Assembly (NCBI RefSeq): GCF_001591345.1
Contig: NZ_BCUS01000059.1
Span: forward strand, 1-37,409
Reading direction: 5' to 3'
Source of the DNA: Variovorax boronicumulans NBRC 103145
GTDB taxonomy: Bacteria; Pseudomonadota; Gammaproteobacteria; Burkholderiales; Burkholderiaceae_C
DNA: 37,409 nt
How positions within the stretch are numbered: the stretch's first letter is position 1; each line of letters starts with the position of its first letter. The notes beneath the pieces were generated by a model. That model had not been told where the DNA came from, searched no databases, and was given only the letters and a program-made list of their open reading frames with translations. Shown piece by piece: positions 26,155 to 34,568 of the stretch. The position numbers and the translations under genes are program-made.

Positions 26155-26799
26155 TCAGCGGGGAAGTTCGCGCAGCACGGCGCGCACGGGGGAGGCATCG
26201 GCGCTTGTCAGCTTGAGCGGCAGCGCGATGAGTTCGTAGTCGCCCTCGGGCACGGTGTCGAGCACGAGGTTTTCGAGCACGCGCAGGTCGAGGTGGCGGA
26301 TGCGCTGGTGGCTGTCGAGCGTCTTGCTGTCGGCCGGGTCGATGCTGGCGGTGTCGATGCCGATGAGCTTCACGCCCATGGCCGCCAGGCGCTCGACGGT
26401 GGCGGGTGCATAGGCCGCGAGCTGCGGGTCCCAGCGGTCGACGGGCATGGCCGGGTAGGTGCGCACGAGCACGCGCGGGGGCAGCGTGTCGTTCACGGCA
26501 TGCGCGATGTGCTCCCAGGTGACCAGCGGGCCGCGGCCGATCGCATGGATCACGCGGCACGGGCCGAGGAAGGGCGTGAGGTCGACCTGGCCGATGGTCT
26601 GGCCTTCGGGGGCGTAGTGCAGCGGCGCGTCGGCATGGGTGCCCACGTGCGGCGACAGCGTGATCGCGCTCACGTTGACCGGGCAGCCGGGGCCGATGGT
26701 GGCGCACCACTGCTGCGAATACGGCGTGTCGCCCGGGAACACCGGGCTGCCGGCGTGCACGGGGGCGGAGATGTCCCAGAGTCGGAGCGGGGCGGTCAT
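26155..26799 (-). CDS. kynB: Kynurenine formamidase
   Basis: A 214-residue metal-dependent cyclase-family amidase that hydrolyses N-formylkynurenine to kynurenine. It begins LWDISAPVHAGSPVFPGDTP and has the zinc motif HVGTHADAPLH (HxGTHxDxPxH). It also carries GIDTASIDPADSKTLDSHQ and ends near LPLKLTSADASPVRAVL, all typical of bacterial KynB. First gene of the operon, transcribed divergently from the Lrp-type regulator across a 176-bp control region. Confidence 0.95.
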   Translation of the reverse strand: MTAPLRLWDISAPVHAGSPVFPGDTPYSQQWCATIGPGCPVNVSAITLSPHVGTHADAPLHYAPEGQTIGQVDLTPFLGPCRVIHAIGRGPLVTWEHIAHAVNDTLPPRVLVRTYPAMPVDRWDPQLAAYAPATVERLAAMGVKLIGIDTASIDPADSKTLDSHQRIRHLDLRVLENLVLDTVPEGDYELIALPLKLTSADASPVRAVLRELPR

Positions 26800-26919
26800 G
26801 GCGGGCGGCAGGGCGGATGAAGAAAAAGGGCAGTGTGGGCCGGTTGGAGTCGCTCCACAAGGGGCCGGCGGGTGCCGAATGCTATGCGCAGTGGTTGCCT
26901 TGCGTCGAGAAGTTATCCA

Positions 26920-26956
26920 TCAATCATCGAAAGATTGAATAATCTATTCAATTGAA
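26920..26956. promoter_or_regulatory. Operator cluster between kynB and kynR
   Basis: Three overlapping palindromes occur in an AT-rich patch. TCAATC-7 nt-GATTGA spans 26920-26938; the perfect ATTGAATA-ATC-TATTCAAT spans 26934-26952; the perfect TTCAATTGAA spans 26947-26956. They share TTGA/TCAA half-sites and lie 20 bp before kynR, which fits multimeric binding by an Lrp/AsnC regulator controlling both directions. Confidence 0.75.
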
Positions 26957-26975
26957 AGGAAATGGAGAACAAATC

Positions 26976-27452
26976 ATGCAAGCCGACCTCGACCGAACCG
27001 ACCTCCAGCTGCTGCGCGCGCTGCAGGACAACGCCCGCCTGACCTCGGGCGAGTTGGCGCAGATGGCGCACCTGTCGCAGTCGCCGTGCTGGCGCCGGGT
27101 GAAGAAGCTGGAGGACGATGGTGTGATCGGCGGCTACCACGCGGGCCTGAACCGGCGCGCGTTGGGGTTCGGCGTGCTGGCCTTCGTGATGGTCGGCATC
27201 GACCACCAGACCGAGATCTCGTCGCGCGCCTTCGAGGACGCGGTGTGCGCCATTCCCGAGGTGGTGATGTTCCACGGCATCTCGGGGCCGGCGGATTTCA
27301 TCCTCGTGGTGGTTGCGAAGGACCTCGATGCCTATTCCGACCTGCTGCAGCGCAAGCTGCATCGCCTGCCGGGCGTGCGCCATGTGCAGACGCATTTCTC
27401 GCTGCAGGAGTTCAAGGGGCAGTTGGGCGGGTTACCGGTGCCCGTCGCCTGA
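26976..27452 (+). CDS. kynR: Lrp/AsnC-family regulator, probable KynR
   Basis: A 158-residue transcription factor. The N-terminal winged helix (LDRTDLQLLRALQDNARLTS, MAHLSQSPCWRRVKKLEDDG, VIGGYHAGLNRRALG) is followed by a RAM ligand-binding domain (ISGPADFILVVVAKDLDAY, LPGVRHVQTHFSLQEFKG). ATG 26976 has AAGGAAATGGAG upstream. Divergence from kynBUA and the intervening palindromes make it the likely kynurenine-responsive activator, as described for KynR in Pseudomonas. It ends 12 bp from a convergent gene. Confidence 0.9.
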   Translation: MQADLDRTDLQLLRALQDNARLTSGELAQMAHLSQSPCWRRVKKLEDDGVIGGYHAGLNRRALGFGVLAFVMVGIDHQTEISSRAFEDAVCAIPEVVMFHGISGPADFILVVVAKDLDAYSDLLQRKLHRLPGVRHVQTHFSLQEFKGQLGGLPVPVA

Positions 27453-27464
27453 CCTGGCCTGTCG

Positions 27465-27782
27465 TCAGTGCAGCTCGTCGGACAGCATCGGCAGCCCATG
27501 CCGCAGGCGCGCGCGCTGGCAGGCGTCGCTGCCGGCCTGCAGCTCGTGGCAGGGGTTGGGGCGCCATTCGTAGATGCCGCAGGCCACCGACTGGCCGATC
27601 TTGCCGGTGAGCGCGGCGCAGCGCGCCGGCGTGTGGTCGGTGCCGCGCATGCGGCACAGGGCGTCGTTCACGTCGACCGCCAGGCCCGAGGGCACGCGGC
27701 CGCCGTGGTCGTCGAGCTCGTGCACGCTGAAGTCGACGCGGTAGCTGGCGCAGCAGGCGCCGCAGGTCTGGCAGGGATTCAT
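27465..27782 (-). CDS. YkgJ-family cysteine-cluster protein
   Basis: A 105-residue cytoplasmic protein opening with CQTCGACCASYRV (residues 4-16) and carrying further cysteines in ALCRM, ARCAAL, VACGIYEWRPNPC and DACQRAR. This is the YkgJ zinc or Fe-S binding pattern; YWRP/EWRPNPC is typical. The function of the family is not established. It overlaps the upstream gene by 4 bp (ATGA) and ends convergent to kynR. Confidence 0.88.
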   Translation of the reverse strand: MNPCQTCGACCASYRVDFSVHELDDHGGRVPSGLAVDVNDALCRMRGTDHTPARCAALTGKIGQSVACGIYEWRPNPCHELQAGSDACQRARLRHGLPMLSDELH

Positions 27783-28339
27783 GGGGCGAGCAGCGCGGCG
27801 TCACGCACGCGCTGCAGCATGCGGCGGCGGATCAGCCCGCTCGCGGGTCGGATCAGCAGCCAGTAGGCGGTGAAGCGGCGCTGCGCGGCGGCATCGCCGC
27901 ACCAGACCCGGGTGCGCGTGGTGAGGCGCGTGCCCGCGCCCTCGGGCTCGGCCGTGAAGTGGAGCACCAGCTTGGCCAGGCCCGTGGCATCGAGCGCGGC
28001 GAAGGCGGGGCCGTCGGCCAGCGGGACCAAGCCGTAGTCGAAGCGCCAGAAGCGGCCGGCCAGGCCGAAGGCCAGTTCGCGCTCGCCGTCGCGCCCCAGC
28101 GGCGTGAAGTCGGCAAAACCGAAGGCCTCGCGCTGGCGCAGCGTGGGGGCGGCCAGCCCGAGCCGGCTGGCCAGCCGGTTCGGCAGTTCGCGCAGCGCGA
28201 TCAGGCTGCGCGCCACGGGGTCGTCGGTGATCTCGGGCCGGGCCGCCACGTCGAGCACGCGCGCGGGCGGCGCGGGCACGTGGAGGCTGTGCGTCTCCGC
28301 GAACTGGTAGCGCGGCAGGTAGCGGTTCATCAGCTCCAT
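27779..28339 (-). CDS. Uncharacterised protein, possibly SRPBCC-like
   Basis: A 186-residue protein (ATG 28339; a second ATG at 28330 is equally possible). It has no signal peptide or transmembrane helix. Features are HVPAPPARVLDVA near the start, a mid segment with aromatic residues (FWRFDYGLVPLADG), and a strongly patterned end, TRLTTRTRVWCGDAAAQRRF then YWLLIRPASGLIRRRML. The alternating strand pattern and the terminal helix recall START/SRPBCC-fold proteins, but I do not recognise a named family. It is co-translated with the YkgJ-type gene. Confidence 0.65.
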   Translation of the reverse strand: MELMNRYLPRYQFAETHSLHVPAPPARVLDVAARPEITDDPVARSLIALRELPNRLASRLGLAAPTLRQREAFGFADFTPLGRDGERELAFGLAGRFWRFDYGLVPLADGPAFAALDATGLAKLVLHFTAEPEGAGTRLTTRTRVWCGDAAAQRRFTAYWLLIRPASGLIRRRMLQRVRDAALLAP

Positions 28340-28373
28340 GCGGCGCCTGGGTGGTTCAGCGGTTCGGTGTCTG

Positions 28374-29309
28374 TCAGAGCCTGCCGAGCAGCAGGAACTC
28401 CATCAGCGCTTTTTGCGCGTGCAGGCGGTTCTCGGCCTCGTCCCACACCACCGACTGCGGGCCGTCGATGACCTCGGCCTGCACTTCCTCGCCGCGGTGC
28501 GCGGGCAGGCAGTGCATGAAGAGGGCGTCGGTCTGGGCGATGCGCATCATGTCCTCGTCGACGCACCAGTCGGCGAAGGCCTTGCGGCGCGCCTCGTTCT
28601 CGGCCTCGTAGCCCATGCTGGTCCACACGTCGGTGGTGACGAGGTCGGCGCCGCGGCAGGCTTCCATCGGGTCCTGGAAGACCTTGTAGCTGTCGCCCGA
28701 GCGGATGCCGGCGATCGACTGGTCGACCTCGTAGCCGCTGGGCGTGCTCACGTGCACGGTGAAGCCCAGGATTTCGGCGGCCTGCAGCCAGGTGTTGGCC
28801 ATGTTGTTGCCGTCGCCGACCCACGCCACCGTCTTGCCCTGGATCGAGCCGCGGTGCTCGATGTAGGTGAAGATGTCCGCCAGGATCTGGCAGGGGTGGA
28901 ACTCGTTGGTCAGGCCGTTGATGACGGGCACGCGCGAGTGCGCGGCGAAGGCGTCGATCTTGGTCTGCTCGTAGGTGCGGATCATCACCAGGTCGACCAT
29001 GCGGCTGATGACCTTGGCGCTGTCCTCGATGGGCTCGGCGCGGCCCAACTGGCTGTCGCCCGTGGTCAGGTGCACCACGCTGCCGCCGAGCTGGTACATG
29101 CCGGCCTCAAAGCTCACGCGGGTGCGCGTGCTGGCCTTCTCGAAGATCATGGCCAGCGTGCGGTCGGTCAGCGGCTGGTGCTTTTCGTAGGTCTTGAACT
29201 TCTTCTTGATGATCGCCATGCGATCGAAGAGGTAGACGTACTCGTCGGCCGTGAGGTCCGAGAACTGCAGGTAGTGGCGCAGGGCGTTCGGTGCGGCGGC
29301 GGTCGTCAT
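28374..29309 (-). CDS. argF: Ornithine carbamoyltransferase
   Basis: A 311-residue cytoplasmic enzyme forming citrulline from ornithine and carbamoyl phosphate in arginine biosynthesis. Motifs are EKASTRTRVSFE (STRTR carbamoyl-phosphate loop), EFHPCQILAD, WVGDGNNMANTW and FMHCLPAHRGEEV. The ATG at 29309 overlaps the argD stop (ATGA), which excludes the longer open frame. Length is normal. Confidence 0.96.
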   Translation of the reverse strand: MTTAAAPNALRHYLQFSDLTADEYVYLFDRMAIIKKKFKTYEKHQPLTDRTLAMIFEKASTRTRVSFEAGMYQLGGSVVHLTTGDSQLGRAEPIEDSAKVISRMVDLVMIRTYEQTKIDAFAAHSRVPVINGLTNEFHPCQILADIFTYIEHRGSIQGKTVAWVGDGNNMANTWLQAAEILGFTVHVSTPSGYEVDQSIAGIRSGDSYKVFQDPMEACRGADLVTTDVWTSMGYEAENEARRKAFADWCVDEDMMRIAQTDALFMHCLPAHRGEEVQAEVIDGPQSVVWDEAENRLHAQKALMEFLLLGRL

Positions 29310-30517
29310 TGCGCAACAGGCTCCGAGAGGAAGGTTTTGACGATCGGCGCGAGGATCGCAACGATCTCGTCGGCTTCGGCAATGCTCAGGATGAGCGGCG
29401 GCACGAGGCGGATCACCTTGTCGGCCGTGACGCTCAGCAGCAGGCCGGCGTCGCAGGCGCGGTTCAGGATCGCGCCGCAGGGGCGGTCGAGCTCGATGCC
29501 CAGCATCAGGCCCTGGCCGCGGATTTCCTTCACGCCCGGCAGGCTGCCGATTTCGCGCTCCAGCGCGGCCTTCAGGTGGGCGCCGACGGTGGCGGCGTTC
29601 TCGAGCAGCTTGTGCTCTTCCATGATGCGGATGGTTTCCACACCGGCGCGCATCGCCAGCGGGTTGCCGCCGAAGGTGGTGCCGTGGTTGCCCGGGCCGA
29701 AGATGTTGGCGGCCTTGGGGCCGGCCACGACGGCGCCGATCGGCACGCCCGAGCCCAGGCCCTTGGCCAGCGGCATCACGTCGGGCTTGATGCCCGCCCA
29801 CTGGTGGGCGAACCACTTGCCGGTGCGGCCCATGCCGCACTGCACTTCGTCGATCATCATGAGCCAGTCGCGCTCGTCGCACAGCTGGCGCACCTGCTTG
29901 AGGTAGTCGACGCGCATCGGGTTGATGCCGCCTTCGCCCTGGATGGTTTCGAAGAACACGGCGACCACGTTCGGGTTGCCTTCGGTGGCCTTCTTCAGCG
30001 CCTCGATGTCGTTCAGCGGCACGCGGATGAAGCCTTCGACCAGCGGGCCGAAGCCGGCCTGCACCTTGGGGTTGCCGGTGGCCGACAGCGTGGCGATGCT
30101 GCGGCCGTGGAAGGCGGCTTCGTAGACGACGATCTCGGGGCGCTCGATGCCCTTGTCATGGCCGTACTTGCGGGCCAGCTTCAGGGCCGCTTCGTTGGCT
30201 TCCAGGCCGGTGCAGCAGAAGAAGGCGTTGGTCAGGCCCGACAGCTCGGTGAGCTTGGTGGCGAGTTGTTCCTGGCCGGTCACGTGGTAGTAGTTGGAGC
30301 TGTGGATCAGCTTGGTCAGCTGGTCCTGCAGCGCGGGCACCAGCTCGGGGTGGTTGTGGCCCAACGTGTTGACGGCGATGCCGCCCAGGCCGTCGAGGTA
30401 GGCCTTGCCCGTGGTGTCCCAGACTCGGCAGCCCTGGCCGTGCGACAGCGCGATCGGCAGGCGACCGTAGGTGTTCATGACGTGGGGCGAGGTGGGTTGC
30501 TGGGCGGTGGCGCTCAT
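29306..30517 (-). CDS. argD: Acetylornithine aminotransferase
   Basis: A 403-residue class-III PLP aminotransferase of the arginine pathway (and possibly succinyldiaminopimelate transamination). Recognised by FCCTGLEANEAALKLARKYG, MIDEVQCGMGRTGKWFA, VMPLAKGLGSGVPIGA with the Schiff-base lysine, and NHGTTFGGNPLA. The ATG at 30517 has GGAGAA upstream. It forms a two-gene operon with argF. Confidence 0.95.
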   Translation of the reverse strand: MSATAQQPTSPHVMNTYGRLPIALSHGQGCRVWDTTGKAYLDGLGGIAVNTLGHNHPELVPALQDQLTKLIHSSNYYHVTGQEQLATKLTELSGLTNAFFCCTGLEANEAALKLARKYGHDKGIERPEIVVYEAAFHGRSIATLSATGNPKVQAGFGPLVEGFIRVPLNDIEALKKATEGNPNVVAVFFETIQGEGGINPMRVDYLKQVRQLCDERDWLMMIDEVQCGMGRTGKWFAHQWAGIKPDVMPLAKGLGSGVPIGAVVAGPKAANIFGPGNHGTTFGGNPLAMRAGVETIRIMEEHKLLENAATVGAHLKAALEREIGSLPGVKEIRGQGLMLGIELDRPCGAILNRACDAGLLLSVTADKVIRLVPPLILSIAEADEIVAILAPIVKTFLSEPVAQ

Positions 30518-30627
30518 TCGGTTCTCCAGATAGGGAACGCGAATTCTAGGCGTGCGGTTTGACGGCTTCGTTGAGGATTCCGCATCACAGCAATGCCCCC
30601 CATTCAGGATGCAAAAAGGGCCCCGGA

Positions 30628-30633
30628 TACAAT
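30628..30633 (+). promoter_or_regulatory. Possible -10 box for the DUF3579 gene
   Basis: TACAAT lies 44 bp before the ATG at 30678, in a sequence GGATACAATCG. A convincing -35 is not obvious (TTCAGG with a long 19-bp spacer). Confidence 0.3.
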
Positions 30634-30677
30634 CGCTTGCTGCACCGCAGCACCTGTTCCGGTCGCCTCACTTCACG

Positions 30678-31016
30678 ATGATTTCCCCCAACGCCAAAGA
30701 AATCTTCATCCAGGGCATCACCCACGATGGCCGCACTTTTCGCCCCAGCGACTGGGCCGAACGCCTCGCCGGCGTCATGTGCTCCTTCCGCCCCGGCGGC
30801 GCCTACCCGGGCAGCCACCTGAGCTATTCGCCCTGGTGCATTCCCACGACCATCAACGGCGTGAAATGCGTGGTGGTGAACCGCGCCCTGCGCGACGCCG
30901 AGCCCATGGCCTGGGACTTCTGTGTGAACTTCGCCAAAGACAACAACCTCCAGGTGGCCGAGGCCTGCCTGGTGCCCGACCCGGCGGACACGCCGCCCCC
31001 TCCCAAAAAGACCTGA
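30678..31016 (+). CDS. DUF3579 family protein
   Basis: A 112-residue protein recognised by EIFIQGITHDGRTFRPSDWAERLAG, SYSPWCIPTTINGVKCVVVNRAL and MAWDFCVNFAKDNNLQV, a pattern typical of this small betaproteobacterial family of unknown role. The start ATG 30678 is preferred to an upstream open extension lacking homology. It sits between argD and rpsT, an arrangement I recall from related genomes. Its stop codon lies within the stem of its own terminator. Confidence 0.85.
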   Translation: MISPNAKEIFIQGITHDGRTFRPSDWAERLAGVMCSFRPGGAYPGSHLSYSPWCIPTTINGVKCVVVNRALRDAEPMAWDFCVNFAKDNNLQVAEACLVPDPADTPPPPKKT

Positions 31017-31035
31017 CTTCCAGGTCTTTTTTTTT
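31005..31035 (+). terminator. Intrinsic terminator overlapping the DUF3579 stop codon
   Basis: The AAAAAGACCTG stem (31005-31015), a 5-nt loop ACTTC, and CAGGTCTTTTT (31021-31031) run on into nine T residues (31027-31035). The TGA stop (31014-31016) falls at the top of the stem. Confidence 0.88.
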
Positions 31036-31080
31036 GGGCTTCGCGGGTTGCTCGCGCCTGGATGCTTTTCGAGCGCCCAT

Positions 31081-31106
31081 GAAAAAACCGCCCGAAGGCG
31101 GTTTTT
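31081..31106 (-). terminator. Intrinsic terminator of rpsT
   Basis: AAAAACCGCC-CGAA-GGCGGTTTTT is a perfect 10-bp stem. Read on the minus strand it has a TTCG tetraloop and a T6 tail, ending rpsT transcription; the plus strand also has five Ts, so it can work in both directions. Confidence 0.85.
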
Positions 31107-31181
31107 CACTTTTGCTTGCTGCAGCGCACCCCGATCAAACGGCGGACCGGAGGATTCCGGTCCGGGCTTGCCTGACAGGTG

Positions 31182-31496
31182 TCAGGCGGCGGCCTTTTCA
31201 GGCGCCAGGGCGAGGGCCTTGACCTTGGCCGACAGGCGGCTCTTGTCGCGGGCAGCCTTGTTCTTGTGGAAGATGCCCTTGTCGGCGACGGTGTCGACGA
31301 TGCTCTGGGCCTTCGCGAACAGTTCGCTTGCCTTGGTCTTGTCGCCAGCCAGAACAGCCTTTTCGACGTTCTTGACAGCGGTACGGTATTTGGAGCGCAG
31401 CGAGGTGTTCGCAGCGTTGAGCTTGACGTCCTGGCGGACGCGCTTGCGGCCCGACGCGAGGCGCGGGTTCTTCTTCTTGGGCTTGGCGGATGCCAT
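31182..31496 (-). CDS. rpsT: 30S ribosomal protein S20
   Basis: A 104-residue basic ribosomal protein (MASAKPKKKNPRLASGRKRV at the N-terminus, HKNKAARDKSRLSAKVKAL at the end) that binds 16S rRNA in the 30S subunit. It is somewhat longer than the 87-residue E. coli S20, with an Ala-rich C-terminal tail. AGGAAC precedes the ATG. It is divergent from murJ, with its own promoter and terminator. Confidence 0.97.
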   Translation of the reverse strand: MASAKPKKKNPRLASGRKRVRQDVKLNAANTSLRSKYRTAVKNVEKAVLAGDKTKASELFAKAQSIVDTVADKGIFHKNKAARDKSRLSAKVKALALAPEKAAA

Positions 31497-31542
31497 ATTT
31501 AGTGTTCCTTAGGTGTCTGAGGATGATGCAGCAAAGCCCTCC

Positions 31543-31548
31543 ATTATA
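31543..31548 (-). promoter_or_regulatory. rpsT promoter -10 box
   Basis: On the minus strand TATAAT is a perfect -10 hexamer 46 bp upstream of the rpsT start. A weak -35 (TTCGGC with 18-bp spacing) lies upstream. Confidence 0.55.
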
Positions 31549-31614
31549 GGCCGGGTTCCGGTTTTTGCCGAATTGCCTGCTTTTGCCACCTTTCGCAGCC
31601 CTACACTCGCCCCC

Positions 31615-33168
31615 GTGTCCCTGTTCAAATCCGCCTCCACCGTCTCCCTGCTGACCCTCGCTTCGCGGATCACGGGCCTCGTGCGCGACGTGCTGTTTGC
31701 CTCGGTGTTCGGCGTCAGCGCGCTCACCGACGCCTTCAACGTCGCCTTTCGCATCCCCAACCTGTTTCGCCGCGTGTTCGGCGAAGGCGCCTTCAGCCAG
31801 GCCTTCGTGCCGGTGCTGGCCGCGCGCAAGACCGAGGCGGGGCAGGAGGGCGCCCGGGAGCTGGTCGACCACGTCGCCACGCTGCTGACCTGGGCCCTGG
31901 TGGTGCTGTGCGTGGCCGGCGTGGCCGGCGCGCCGCTGCTGGTCTGGGCCATGGCCAGCGGCCTGCAGGGCTTCGACGCCGCCGTGGTCATGACGCGCTG
32001 GATGTTCCCCTACATCGGCTTCATGTCGCTGGTGGCGCTGGCGGGCGGCATTCTCAACACTTGGCGCAAGTTCGCGGTGCCGGCGGCGTCGCCGGTGTTG
32101 CTCAACATCGCGCTGATCCTGTCGATCTCCATCGGCGCGCCGCTGTTTCGCCGCTACGGCATCGAACCGATCTACGCCCAGTGCGTGGGCGTGATGGTCG
32201 GCGGCGTGCTGCAGCTGGCCCTGCAGATCCCGGCGCTGCGCGCATTGGGGCTCATGCCGCGCATCGGCGCCAGCTTCAAGGCGCTGCGCGCCGCGTGGAC
32301 CGATCCGACCACCCGCAAGGTCATGAAGCTCATGCTGCCGGCGCTGCTGGGCGTGAGCGTGGCGCAGATCTCGCTGCTCATCAACACGCAGATCGCCTCG
32401 CACCTGGCCACCGGCAGCGTGACCTGGGTCACCAACGCCGACCGGCTGATGGAATTCCCCACCGCCATGCTCGGCGTGGCGCTGGGCGTGGTGCTGATGC
32501 CGCAGCTCGCGGGCGCCCGCGCCGCCAAGGACGACGCGCGCTACTCCTCGCTGCTCGACTGGGGCCTGCGCCTCGTGGTGCTGCTGGCGGCGCCGTGCGC
32601 GGTGGCGCTGCTGCTGTTCGCCAAGCCGCTGGTGGCCGTCCTGTTCCACAACGGCGCCTACACCGGCGAGGACGTGGGCCGCACCACCGTGGCGCTCATG
32701 GGCTACGGCGTGGGGCTGGTCGGCCTCGTGGCCGTCAAGGTGCTCGCGCCCGGCTACTACGCCAAGCACGACACGCGCACGCCCATGCTGATCGCCGTGA
32801 CGGTGCTGGTGTTCACGCAGGTGCTCAACTTCTTCCTGGTGCCGCTGCTGCAGCACGCGGCGCTGACGCTGACCATCGGCATCGGTGCGCTGGTCAACGC
32901 GCTGTGGCTGCTGATCGGCCTGATCCGGCGCGGCAGTTACACCCCCGAGCCCGGCTGGGGCAAGTTCGCGCTGCAGGTGCTGCTGGGCACCGTGGTGCTG
33001 GCGGCCCTGCTGGCCTGGGGCGCGCATTATTTCGATTGGGTCGGCCTGCGTGCGCAGCGCCTGCACCGCATCGGCCTGTTGGCCGCGCTCGTCGCCGGCG
33101 CCGCGCTGCTCTATTTCGCCGTGCTCACCGCCGCAGGCGTGCGCCTGCGCAGTTTCATGCGCCGCTGA
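31615..33168 (+). CDS. murJ: Lipid II flippase MurJ
   Basis: A 517-residue inner-membrane protein of the MOP superfamily with about 14 hydrophobic helices, flipping lipid II for peptidoglycan synthesis. GTG 31615 (SLFKSASTVSLLTLASRITGLVRD) is chosen over the open upstream frame because MurJ normally begins at this point. Signature segments are FRIPNLFRRVFGEGAFSQAFVP, RWMFPYIGFMSLVALAGGILN and APGYYAKHDTRTPM. Confidence 0.95.
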   Translation: MSLFKSASTVSLLTLASRITGLVRDVLFASVFGVSALTDAFNVAFRIPNLFRRVFGEGAFSQAFVPVLAARKTEAGQEGARELVDHVATLLTWALVVLCVAGVAGAPLLVWAMASGLQGFDAAVVMTRWMFPYIGFMSLVALAGGILNTWRKFAVPAASPVLLNIALILSISIGAPLFRRYGIEPIYAQCVGVMVGGVLQLALQIPALRALGLMPRIGASFKALRAAWTDPTTRKVMKLMLPALLGVSVAQISLLINTQIASHLATGSVTWVTNADRLMEFPTAMLGVALGVVLMPQLAGARAAKDDARYSSLLDWGLRLVVLLAAPCAVALLLFAKPLVAVLFHNGAYTGEDVGRTTVALMGYGVGLVGLVAVKVLAPGYYAKHDTRTPMLIAVTVLVFTQVLNFFLVPLLQHAALTLTIGIGALVNALWLLIGLIRRGSYTPEPGWGKFALQVLLGTVVLAALLAWGAHYFDWVGLRAQRLHRIGLLAALVAGAALLYFAVLTAAGVRLRSFMRR

Positions 33169-33232
33169 AGCGCCGTTGGCGAGCCGGAAAACACTGCCTT
33201 GACGCTCCCTGCGGGCTCCTCTACAAAGCCAT

Positions 33233-34084
33233 ATGACGTTCAGCTACCAGGTTCCCACGGCACTGGAATATTTCGAGTCGCTGGTCGGCAGCGATGACCA
33301 CTTTCCGCTGCTCGAAGCGGCCGCCAGCATCGCGCAGGACGAATACCCCGAACTCGACGTGCAGCAGGTGCTGGGCGACGTCGACCAGTTGCTCGCGCGC
33401 CTCAAGCGCCGCCTGCCGGCCGATGCCGCGCCGCTGGCCCGGCTGCGCGCGCTGAACCAGTTCTTCTTCAGCGACCTGAATTTCGGCGGCAACGTCAACG
33501 ACTACTACGACCCCGACAACAGCTACCTGAACGCCGTGCTGCGCACCCGCCGCGGCATTCCGATCTCGCTGGCCGTGCTGTGGATGGAACTGGCCCAGGG
33601 CCTGGGCCTGCAGACGCGCGGCATCAGCTTTCCGGGGCATTTCATGGTCAAGGTCACGCTGCCCAAGGGGCAGGTCGTGATCGACCCGTTCACCGGCAAG
33701 TCGCTCTCGCGCGAAGAGCTGGGCGAGCGGCTCGAACCCTACAAGCGCGGCAACGGGCTGGTCGGCGAATTCGACGTGCCGCTGGGCCTGTACCTGCAGC
33801 CCGCGAGCCCGCGCGAGATCATCGCGCGCATGCTGCGCAACCTGAAGGAAGTGCACCACGCGCAGGAAGACTGGCCGCGCTACATCGCGGTGCAGAACCG
33901 CCTCATTGCGCTCTTGCCCACCGCCTGGGGCGAGCACCGCGACCGCGGCGTGGCGCATGCCGAGCAGGGCCATGCGGCGCTGGCCGTGCGCGACCTCGAA
34001 ACCTACCTCGCCAACGCCGAAGACGCGCTCGACATCGACGCGATCGCCGAGCGCGTGGCGCTGCTGCGGCGCCTGGCCAACTAA
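33233..34084 (+). CDS. SirB1-like transglutaminase-fold protein with TPR end
   Basis: A 283-residue protein of the SirB1/COG2912 family. It contains LNQFFFSDLNFGGNVNDYYD, NSYLNAVLRTRRGIPISLAVLW, GISFPGHFMVKV and VIDPFTGKSLSREEL. This corresponds to a transglutaminase-like fold in which the catalytic cysteine position is not occupied by Cys. The C-terminal 100 or so residues (LKEVHHAQEDWPRYIAVQNRLIALLP onward) form TPR-like helices. Cytoplasmic, with unknown biochemical role. It follows murJ by 64 bp in the same direction. Confidence 0.88.
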   Translation: MTFSYQVPTALEYFESLVGSDDHFPLLEAAASIAQDEYPELDVQQVLGDVDQLLARLKRRLPADAAPLARLRALNQFFFSDLNFGGNVNDYYDPDNSYLNAVLRTRRGIPISLAVLWMELAQGLGLQTRGISFPGHFMVKVTLPKGQVVIDPFTGKSLSREELGERLEPYKRGNGLVGEFDVPLGLYLQPASPREIIARMLRNLKEVHHAQEDWPRYIAVQNRLIALLPTAWGEHRDRGVAHAEQGHAALAVRDLETYLANAEDALDIDAIAERVALLRRLAN

Positions 34085-34107
34085 CCAGCCCTACAGCCAC
34101 AACGCCC

Positions 34108-34536
34108 ATGACCGACACCCGCACCGGCGTGAGCGCGGCGCCCGACCTGGGCACGCTGCACGAATTCCACGGCGTGCAGCCGGTGCTGCCGGTGTCCGAC
34201 GTCTCGCGCGCCGCGCGCTGGTTTTCCGAGGTGCTGGGTTTCGAGATCGACTTCATCGCTGGCGAACCGCCCAGCTACGCCCGCGTGAAGAAGGGCGACC
34301 GCAGCTATGGCGACCCCGTGTACCTGCGCCTGTGGCAGTGCGGCAGCCGCGAGGCCCGGCCCTGGCGCGGCGAAATCGTGATCCACGTCGGCAAGGACAT
34401 CGACGGCCTGCATGCCGCCTATGTGAAGCGCGGCGTGACCATCATCGAGCCGCCCACGTCCCAGCCCTGGGGCCTGCGCGAATTCGCGATCCGCGAACCC
34501 GACGGCCACGTGCTGCGGTTCTGCGGCTATCTCTGA
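34108..34536 (+). CDS. VOC/glyoxalase-bleomycin-resistance-like protein
   Basis: A 142-residue single-domain VOC protein. The first module (PVLPVSDVSRAARWFSEVLGF) and the second (DIDGLHAAYVKRGVTII, WGLREFAIREPDGHVLRF) give the paired beta-alpha-beta-beta-beta units. Metal-ligand candidates are the His in IVIHVG and the Glu in IREPDG. The start ATG 34108 is just after the SirB1-like stop; upstream open frame is a shadow. It may bind drugs or catalyse a small-molecule reaction, but the sequence does not tell which. Confidence 0.85.
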   Translation: MTDTRTGVSAAPDLGTLHEFHGVQPVLPVSDVSRAARWFSEVLGFEIDFIAGEPPSYARVKKGDRSYGDPVYLRLWQCGSREARPWRGEIVIHVGKDIDGLHAAYVKRGVTIIEPPTSQPWGLREFAIREPDGHVLRFCGYL

Positions 34537-34568
34537 AACACAAAATTACAAGCAGATCGATGCGGCCG

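Noticed and set aside
26155..26860. Longer alternative minus-strand reading over kynB
   Set aside because: Out-of-frame shadow; kynB has the correct zinc motif and start.
31198..33066. Minus-strand frame of 622 codons across murJ and rpsT
   Set aside because: His/Arg/Gln-rich shadow; murJ and rpsT are clear.
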